DNA of 64,000 nt. It comes from Paramarasmius palmivorus (Eukaryota > Basidiomycota > Agaricomycetes > Agaricales > Marasmiaceae). Shown here piece after piece: positions 56,175 to 64,000 of this stretch. The first letter of the stretch is position 1. Each line of letters starts with the position of its first letter. Made by a program: the position numbers and the translations under genes. A model generated the notes under the pieces. That model ran no database searches and had not been told where the DNA came from. It saw only the letters and a program-made list of their open reading frames with translations. The DNA lies in the NCBI GenBank assembly GCA_037176845.1, contig JAYKXP010000009.1:930001-994000 (forward strand), in the 5' to 3' direction.

Positions 56175-57461
56175 ATGCAAAAACTCGCAATCTTGTCCGT
56201 AATGTACATGGTATATTTGATTGGGTACGTTGCTAATTATCACAGTGAATCTGACTAACTTCGAGACAATAGGATCCTGTTATTCATCTATTCACCTGTG
56301 CAATCCATAACGCTCGATTTTCGTTCAGTGCAAGACAACAATGCTACTGCAACGATACAATTCCGCTTGCAGCGTAAAGACACAGACCCAGTCATCGACG
56401 TTATCCGGCTCGCTACCACGACTGCCGATGGAGGGGAACTAGTGATCAATCATTTCCTCACCTTGGGATCGACCCAAGGTGAAACGTTCGAGCAAAAAGT
56501 CTCTAATGAGGGGTAAGATCTACAAATTGGAGGGTTTTACATGAACGCTATGCTGAATCTGACCTTTGTCAGAAGATTTTTCTTGCAGGGGGGCGTTTTT
56601 GAGTTTGTCCAGTTTACTATTTTTGAAAGTTACACCTGACCGTTTGCTCACATTTCACTAGAAGTGAGGACAATTTCAGGCAGATAGTGACAAGCGAAAA
56701 CATCACTCTTCCTTTACCGTACGTCACAACCGTCTTCTTCAGCACATGCACTCACGATCTGCAATATAAGTGATCCAACCACATTCACCCCGTAAGCTTC
56801 ATTTTCTACCTCTGAAACTGTCTAACGACACCTCAGTAGACAGATCCCGCCGACCTCCGAGCTAACCCCCACCTACACATACCTTCCTTTATCGAGTACG
56901 ACCGCAGATTCCCAAGCCCATAGCGCCTTGAACATAAAATCTTTCCTTCTTGGTATACTTCTAGGTGCCGTTTCTATCGGTCTAATCGCGATATTCCTTC
57001 ATTATCGCTATAGGCTACGAGGATCGGTCTTTCAGAAACATCGTCGCCTACGAGACAGTACGCAGACTATAGTCTCTCCGCTGGTTGATCTGCCTCCAGA
57101 TGTCGAAGCTATCGCTGAAGGGGACCAAGAGACTCCAAATGCAGATCCTTTTAGAGTCCCGACCCCTTCGCAGATTGGGGACTCAGTCCGTCACAGCGAA
57201 ATCGATGCTACCCGACCAGTATCTGATCAACACACATTCATTGACACGGGTGTATCCAAGCCCACCAGTCTTCATGTGGATACTTCGCCTTCCGCGAAGA
57301 CAGCTCAATTCACACATGATCTTTCTTCCGACGCACATCATGTACGAACCCAGCCTCGGGGTATCGAGGGCCTCGAACAGACGCTGAGGCCAAGAGAGTG
57401 GAACACTAGTATGTATAGCGTCGCTACGACGGATCCACCGCCTTCATACCGTAGTGGGTGA
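56175..57461 (+). CDS. Single-pass membrane protein with small ectodomain and PPxY tail
   Basis: The start at 56175 gives a signal peptide (MQKLAILSVMYMVYLIG, spliced in phase to ILLFIYSP). The ectodomain begins SITLDFRSVQDNNATATIQF and RLQRKDTDPVIDVIRLATTT, suggesting a beta-sandwich like the Ser/Thr-rich cell-surface domains common in mushrooms. Small exons (DNFRQIVTSENITLPLP, then IPPTSELTPTYTYLPLSS) lead to the transmembrane helix FLLGILLGAVSIGLIAIFLH with a basic flank. A ~150-residue cytoplasmic tail ends TTDPPPSYRSG, a PPxY motif. Splicing between 56514 and 56700 is uncertain. It is convergent with the similarly built gene at 57730. Confidence 0.68.
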
Positions 57462-57729
57462 TTGAACGAGATATTCCGGATTATGTTTATTACGGACTTT
57501 TATTGCATCGAACGCATCATATCGCTTTGATTATTGAACTGCCCTAAAGATCAGACATTATGGAAAGGCTGTAAGATCTCCTTTTGTTTCAACCTTCGTC
57601 TGATAGAAATAAACATACTTGGAAATTATGCATCAAATCGCATAGACGCAGGTTGTCAAAAGCTATGACCAAAACAGAAGATAGACCGAGTTCATACAAT
57701 GTACATGTCCTCCTGCTCTCTTGGCATTA

Positions 57730-58599
57730 TCAGTACGCTATCCCGAGGATTACATCTCCCTTTTCCTCACTCGAGATTGTAGATACACACGACTTCGATA
57801 CCATTGAATCTGAATCGTTTCCGCGATGAGAGAGCTCCGCTTTTATGTTCCGATCCTGGTTGTTCCTGCGACGAAAACAAGCGACTATGGCAAATACTAC
57901 GACAAGGAATGTAGTGCCGCCCGTTGCGCTAGCTATAATAACAGCAGTTTGTTTTCCCTGAGGAGCGCTCGCGCGATTTGGCAAATAAGACGGCGTTGGT
58001 ACTAGGATAGTGACCCTATTGAATCAATCAACTTCCAGCAACACTTATTCGGAGAAATTTACAACGTGTTATCTTGACCGTTGAGACTGTCAACTGTTAT
58101 AGTCGCCGTGTCCGTGAAGAAAGGCTCTCTGAATTCAGTTAAGAATGCCACTTTGCTGACCGAATAGGAGCTTACGATCCCTTGTCCTCCCCAATCTCAA
58201 CTGCAGTAAGAAAACAGGTTCTAATAAGAAAGTTCAGATTTATACCTTCAGATTTATACCGGTCAAATTTAGAGCGATCATAACTTACCTGTTGAAAGTA
58301 ACGTCATAGTTTGTGATAATGTACCCAAAGTCACGGACACATTGGTCAGGATGCGTCTCGATAAGCTATCCTCTACAGCATTCTCGATAAACGCGAACTG
58401 TGAAGGATCTCTCTCTGATCTTCGCCATCTCATGCTAACAGGCTGTCCTTGTATGACACGTGTAGAAATCTGGTCGACAGAAAATGTTGTAGCGATAGTG
58501 CCTGCACCAATCGTGAGTAATAGCCTATTTTTGGGAGTTTGTGAGCATACACATAACGGCAAGACGGAATGGGAACACTTGCCACACCAGTGTGAACAT
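57730..58599 (-). CDS. Single-pass membrane protein with Ig/Kre9-like ectodomain
   Basis: A likely start at 58599 (MFTLVWQ) leads over an intron to LLLTIGAGTIATTFSVDQIS. The ectodomain carries QGQPVSMRWRRSERDPSQF and ILTNVSVTLGTLSQTMTLL, the pattern V...G.P....W.R...DP..F known from fungal Ser/Thr-rich surface proteins. The last exon has a Lys/Gln flank, the transmembrane helix TAVIIASATGGTTFLVVVFA and a short tail (FRRRNNQDRN to GDVILGIAY). Unlike its neighbour at 56175, the tail has no PPxY motif. Exons between 57990 and 58280 are not fixed. The function is probably surface sensing or adhesion (inference). Confidence 0.58.
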
Positions 58600-59922
58600 T
58601 GAGGGTATCAAGAGAGAGTGAGGAAAACGTAGAGGATTCGTTGTATGGGGTATTGATGTACTGGCAACGATCGCTGGATCCAGCAGTCTTGATCCAAGGA
58701 CAGCATCATTGTTCATCTAACGAGAACGTATGCGGTAGTATTCTGATTCTGATCTCCTAGTGATCCTCAAGCATGTTCCCAAGATCGAGAGCAAGGGAAG
58801 TTGTTCACCGGGTTGAGATCATCGTGTTGGCTCGATGCATTGTGATGAGGTGATACAAGTGGTGAAGAATGATGAGGATGCTAACCCATATATGGAGCAC
58901 CATGTACTCCTTCCAACCATCGTGTTCAAGGGCGCGTGGGCCAATGGGTTGCATGGGCTGGCTCAAGTCTGTGAAGGGTCAAAAACAAGGATGTTGATCC
59001 AACCGATGTAGTGTTCGTAATCCTATCACGTTGGAAGCTATCCGGAATCACGGTCAGCCAATGATTCATCACAGATGGCCCAGGGTGCATATTTCATAGG
59101 TGTAAATCGATCGAAGCACTATGTCCTCTGATGACGCGATATGTCAGAACAATCAAGGACTCGGCCGACCCTTACCATCATATCATCTCAGGAACCGTAG
59201 CCCCAGTAATCGAGAACAAGCATGTCAGAATTGATTTTGGTTTGGGAGCTTGCGAGAAGACCATCATACCTGTGAGCAACCTGTGGGGTGAGGATGTTCC
59301 ATGATGTTTCACCGAAGTATACGTAGCAATGTACAGAGCTCGCGGAGGGAAAGTCTGGTAGCGAAATATTGTCGCGGTGATAGAGTAAAGGAAACCATGG
59401 ACATGGTAAAACATGTGACCAGTAATCACCCGGCCAATCATGCCGGACCTTTTTCGCTTCCTCCATGTTCTCGTTGGCGAGGTATTTTCGGCTGCGTACC
59501 ATCAACTTTTGCGTTCTCATTTGAACGGTTCACGACTCACGAGACTGTCTGACATAAATGCGGTACAAACAACGGTAGTAACATTCGATACTATACCAAT
59601 AACAGAGATATCAAGATGGTTGCTCCAGCGAATGCCGCAAGTCTCTCACGATCTATCAAGGTGGACGAGCAATTCTTGATTCGTCAATGTACCATCGCAG
59701 TGAATGGCACCACGAAAATTGTGCCTCTTTTCATTTGCCGACGTTCCGAGGATTGCGTTTTGCTTTCATCAGACGGAGACTGGGACCATTCGCCTCAATC
59801 TTCCACCGGTACTCAGACATCAAGCTGTTACAGCTCCATCCTAGATTCTCTTCTGACGTTCGGGAAGACCCTGCTTATTGCTAATCTTTCTCATGAACTA
59901 CTTTACGGTGATATCCCAATTA
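58600..59922. other. Stretch without a confident gene
   Basis: ORFs at 59178-59520 (-) and 59616-59981 (+) are unremarkable and overlap others. The plus one runs antisense into the end of the BTB gene. Nothing nameable was seen. Confidence 0.45.
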
Positions 59923-60965
59923 TTACGACATCTTCAGGCACATCTCTTCATTCACAACTTCAACAACCCTTGTCCACGTAGGAAGCCCAGTAACCGCCCG
60001 AAATAACTCCCCATGCCACTCCAAAAATGCTGGATCGTTTATCGGCCGCCAAGCAGGATAAGTCCGCTGGACAAGTAGAAGCGCCCTCTCCAAGACGCGG
60101 TCTACATCGGCAACAGCGGGCGCCTTGAGCTCCTGTAGAGCGGCGGTGACTGTTTTTATCACACTCTCCGATGCCCTTTTTCCACGCAGGGCTGGTGTGC
60201 TGCTGGTTACCCGACGGTACACTGCCATGCCTTTATGCCAAAGTTCCCTGTAGATCGTCTGAGAATTCTTTCAGTTTCTCGCCACAATCAAGTGTAAGGG
60301 AGCGCACGTAAGCCATGTAGATATCAGGGAAGGGACCCAGATCACGAATAACCTGTCGAAGAGGGGTATCCATCGTGGAACGAATCATATTCTCAAGTGA
60401 TTGGTCGACTGTTGTGTAACGCAACCTATACGGTAGTATTCTAATCTTTCCTCTTGACGATATGGGCGTCAACGTTCTGTCAAGTGTATAAATCCTCAAG
60501 TCTAAGTTCAGAGAAACTATAACTACAAGAACTCACGTGAGCGCTGCCTTGCATACATTCAATGCCGGATAGTTCCCATACTTCTCCGCCGCATCTGTCA
60601 ATGCGAGCAAGGTACCGAGATTGAGCTCCGAGATCGAGCAATCCTCATTATGAGAGAATTTGAGGATCAAACGAAGAATCGTTGTGGATTCGCTGAGAAT
60701 TACAGGTTTATCAAGTTGATGAGTTACTGATCCTACGAGTGGAAATGCCTGGTTAAAGATTTCGAGGTTTTGCATATGGGCGCCAAGCCGAGAACCATCG
60801 GATGTTTCGAGGAGGATATCCACTGGAATCGTACAGTTGTCATATGCTACTCAGACGCATGTAAATTGAGATCTATGGCTCGGACTCGGAGAAAGCAGTT
60901 TGGGTAAATGGCTCACCTGCGCATTTGAGAATGCAATCCTCAGTAGGTGACAATTCTTTCGACAT
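59923..60965 (-). CDS. BTB/POZ-domain protein 2, intact, 287 aa
   Basis: Four exons join in phase: 60917-60965, 60537-60846, 60308-60476 and 59923-60258. The protein starts MSKELSPTEDCILKCA, continues DNCTIPVDILLETSDGSRLG, then ILRLILKFSHN, LLALTDAAEKYGNYPALNVC, RILPYRLRYTTVDQSLENMI, DTPLRQVIRDLG, TIYRELWHKGMAVYRRV and a helical C-terminus ending near TWTRVVEVVNEEM. The BTB fold covers roughly residues 18-110. It shares all three intron positions with the BTB gene at 30260 and gives the ancestral sequence across that gene's MITE site. It is probably a cytosolic or nuclear adaptor; partners are unknown. Confidence 0.85.
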
Positions 60966-61971
60966 GGTGGAAGTGTAGGAAAAGGAGGCAATCGAAATGT
61001 ATGCAATTTATCAACGAGACAGCTGTGTGCACACCATATCGATTTGAGTTAGAAGCAATCGCAGCCGTTGAATGGCAATGGAGCGGCAATCAATGCTGGA
61101 TAAAACCAAGGAGTTGCTGCATAGGATTATATGACAGCATTTTCTATCAAGATCGTGAGTCGTGAGCGCGTGAGCTAGTATCATGACTCTGAGAAGCTTT
61201 ATATAGATGTTTTGCGGTTTACTAGGTAGCATCCTCGTGTTGTAGGTCCACAAGCTCACCTTATTGTACAGCCTTCTCATTCAATTGCCTGTTGTAAGCA
61301 GTGATACAGAAGAGGAAGCAAGAGTAATTTAAAGGGTTAACGGTGAGTCTCGTGTGCGATAGGCATCATGATCGAAGTGATAGGGCAAAGGTAGGAACTT
61401 ACATGCTTCCATAAGCTGGGGGATATACCATGGTATGAAGTAGCACGATTTCACTTCGATTGGCTTGGTGAGTGACTATTGATAAGGTCCTGGGCACGAC
61501 ACACGAGGCGAATCCTGATCTAACGACATTCCGAGCATTAGAGCATATCAGCAAGTGCGCTTTACATGCTGTCTTGACCAGTTTGGCGCGAAAGTCGCTC
61601 GAATCTTCCGCTTGTGACCATCAAAATGAGGTCGCAAATATGGTCATTTGCATACCAATCGTTGGTGAACAAATCTAACCTACACCGATACCGTGACGTG
61701 CTACTACACTTGGTGCTGGCGCTGATCTTCGTCTAGGCCCAATCAGGCTTTCGCTTGGCCGGCGCTTCGCCCTTCCGTCAAATGTCAATGTCGCACAGGC
61801 GTACTCGGAGTTTATACTGAATGTTCTCAACCTTGAGTCGAATTCTCTAGGTCAGCCAGGCCAGGGACTCATTAAAACTCGACGCCACTAGTGATGTTGC
61901 ACCCTGAGTCAGGAAACGGGCGCTAAATGGTGTATATATAAGTACCTTATAGGTACAGCGTTCTTAAACTG
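60966..61971. other. Intergenic region between divergent genes
   Basis: No supported gene. It must hold the promoters of BTB protein 2 (-) and the membrane protein at 61972 (+). Confidence 0.45.
61932..61941 (+). promoter_or_regulatory. TATA-like box
   Basis: TATATATAAG about 30-40 bases before the ATG at 61972. Position and sequence suit a TATA element with a short leader; nothing else supports it. Confidence 0.3.
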
Positions 61972-64000
61972 ATGGACACTCAAGAGCAAATATCTGACTC
62001 AAATTTTGATCCTTCTAGTCATCTGAAAGAAGGTCAAAGTTATTCTGGTCTAGCCATCCGGAACGAAAAGGCCCGAATCGGATGGTCTCTACTTGTTCCC
62101 ACTCTTGCTCTGGTACTGCTCTCAGCCGGCCTTTCTACATTTTTGTTATGTTGGCTTGCCATAATCAAGCATGTAGATGGTACATCAATAGCGCAATACG
62201 GAGGGTTTATTGTCAGTGAAGGGACGACCACAAATAGTGATGGAACTAGGAGTGCCCGGTTGATTGGTCTAACTATCTCCACCGTAACAGTACGTAGAAT
62301 AATATGTCATCAGTGGATCCATTACTGACTTGCTGTAGACTCAAATCATTGCGATAGCAAGTCCACTAGTTTGTGGATTGGCGGCATATTGTATCGCAGG
62401 ACTCTGGCTGAATGAGGAGGAGTATCCAATGGAGGATGGATCAAACCTTCCAACACCACTACAGCAAGTGTTTTTTTAAAGAAAAAAATCAATTAATGCC
62501 AACTCACCTTACGAACGATAGGTATGGACTCCTGATCCGTCTTTCGTCGCAAACAGGCTTGATCTCAATATATCACAGTCTGCGTTACCTACTAAGCGAC
62601 AGAGTGGCTGCACCAGCTTTCCTCACGACCTCTTTCGCTTTCGCCGTAGTCATCTATGGACTTACTCTATTAATTCGGTACGCTGAAATACTCAAGATAC
62701 AATAATTCATTTTGATATGTATACAGTGGCGTAGACCTCTGGCTGCATCTCGCAGCCACTGCTACTGTTTTCAATAGCACGGTCCCAGGGGTACCATCGG
62801 ATTCCTTCAAATATGGCATCGCTTTTAACGAGAGTCTTTGTACCCCACTTGACATTGAGATTGGGGGGTGTCTTGTTGGTCAAGATTCTGGCTGGGCTGC
62901 GTCCACACCATCAGTCCAGCAATCCGGTTGGCTCATTGCAAGCAATGTATCTTCGAGTGTTATATTTCACTCGGGGCAGGAGCCCCTCTTCGTCGTAACC
63001 ATTCACGACGAAGAGGACCTTGCGGCTATTGTTCCAGTGAAAAGCAACGAAACTTCCGTTTGGTCGGCACCATCCTTTGGCATTCGCGCCAAATGCAAAA
63101 ATATTACGCCCCAATGTGTTCCTCAGCGTGGAGTATATAACTGCAGCGCTGCCGGATACCCATTTCTACCTTTCAACAACAGTAACATCGGTTACGTGTC
63201 AAACGAACGTATCCCTGGACATATCATGGCCAAAATCGGCGATAAAATCGTCGGCGGTAACAATGGACCGGTGGATGCAGGTCCTGGTGTCTTTCCTTTG
63301 AATCCCCAGTCTGTTGGTGTTCAGTTCGAATGGTTTATCTTAAATAGCGACACTGCGACACTCACGCCGAATGAAGAGTTCAGCAATACACCCTTCGACG
63401 CTGTAGGTGTCAACTCGGACCATTCAAACAACTTTGCGAATGCAGATCCTTCGAAATCCGGAACTTATCATGCATTCGCAGATTGTGAAATGGCGTTCTA
63501 TAATCTGACTATTCGATATGACATGGGAGTATATAATCTGGATGGTACTCCAGAACCTAGCAATGGACCTTTCACGGCAACGATGTGGGGTCCTTTGCTT
63601 AACCAAATGATTAATACCCATCTGCACGCAAATCTGCAAGTATGTTTCTCTAGTTCCGGAAATTGGACAAACGTGAATAACCGCGTATCCTTAGGGCCGT
63701 TTACTTGCACCTATTAGCCAAGAAAGAATCATGGCCGCCGTCAGTCAGGAGATCAGTCGTCTTTCGTTGGCCGTATTTGCTGGTGCAGTTATCAACGCTC
63801 CAGTCCACAACTTATCTTTTCACCATTCCGATCTCGTTGGCAGATATCCCATAGCACCTGTTATCGCTTATACGGTGCTACTTTTTGTATACTCGTTTGT
63901 CTCGATAGGCATCTTCGTTTGGGCGTCCATAATGAAAACGAGGATTGTACAGGCACCGGATGGGACAAAGGCGACCTCAATGGAGTTAACGCAGCTACAG
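61972..64000 (+). CDS. Large membrane protein with cysteine-containing ectodomain (3' end outside window)
   Basis: The start at 61972 (MDTQEQISDSNFDPSSHLKE). Exons 61972-62289 and 62339-62467 join in phase. Helices: WSLLVPTLALVLLSAGLSTF, then IIAIASPLVCGLAAYCIAGL, then FLTTSFAFAVVIYGLTLLIR, a layout of three helices followed by a long non-cytoplasmic domain. That domain (62727-63640) has N-glycosylation sequons (NSTV, NESL, NETS, NNSN), paired cysteines and blocks such as ESLCTPLDIEIGGC, GIRAKCKNITPQC and YNCSAAGYPFLPF. After an intron near 63640-63718 it continues to another helix (VIAYTVLLFVYSFVSIGIFV) and leaves the window. Similar proteins of unknown function are common in mushrooms (recollection). 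The exon start near 62522 is uncertain. Confidence 0.72.

Overview
The window looks like nuclear DNA of a mushroom-forming basidiomycete (Agaricomycetes). Genes are split by many short GT-AG introns, mostly 45-60 nt. The families present fit that group: a Plavaka-type transposase, DUF6534-like membrane proteins, short BTB/POZ proteins, expanded F-box proteins, GMC and berberine-bridge-type oxidases, and an M35 metalloprotease. There is one nuclear-type intron-containing tRNA gene and no operons. All names rest on reading the sequence and knowledge of the families; no database search was run.

Layout, left to right. 1-4.2 kb: the 5' part of a secreted FAD-linked oxidase (-), a conserved fungal protein with an apparent frameshift (+), and a tautomerase (+). 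4.76-15.88 kb: one F-box/zinc-finger gene (-) split by an 8,742-bp Plavaka-type DNA transposon at 6517-15258. The transposon lies inside an intron and carries four genes: a 1,002-aa transposase, a long disordered accessory protein and two small coiled-coil proteins. 16.05-18.86 kb: a second, non-autonomous inverted-repeat element of 2,805 bp. 21.4-23.6 kb: an intact 588-aa GMC oxidoreductase (-). 25.9-37.0 kb: three more members of the F-box/zinc-finger family (-), interleaved with an uncharacterised gene (-), a BTB gene (+) whose coding exon holds an in-frame 274-bp MITE, and tRNA-Lys(CUU). 40.2-42.2 kb: a 650-aa multi-pass membrane protein (+). 43.1-49.9 kb: two DUF6534-like genes (+) around a single-pass membrane protein (-). 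50.7-52.1 kb: a secreted M35 protease (-). 56.2-58.6 kb: two single-pass membrane proteins. 59.9-61.0 kb: an intact BTB gene (-). 62.0 kb to the edge: a large membrane/ectodomain protein (+) that runs out of the window.

How the parts relate. This is an accessory, rearranged region rather than a pathway cluster. Its themes are lineage-expanded regulatory families (F-box/zinc and BTB), secreted or surface proteins (two oxidases, a protease, several membrane-anchored ectodomains), and mobile DNA of three kinds that has landed in or beside those families. The strongest observations are the transposon nested in an F-box intron, whose removal restores a normal 55-nt intron, and the MITE that adds 92 codons to a BTB protein without breaking its frame. 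The stretches 18.9-21.2, 23.7-25.8, 37-40.1, 46.6-48.2 and 52.2-56.1 kb gave no gene I could model with confidence.
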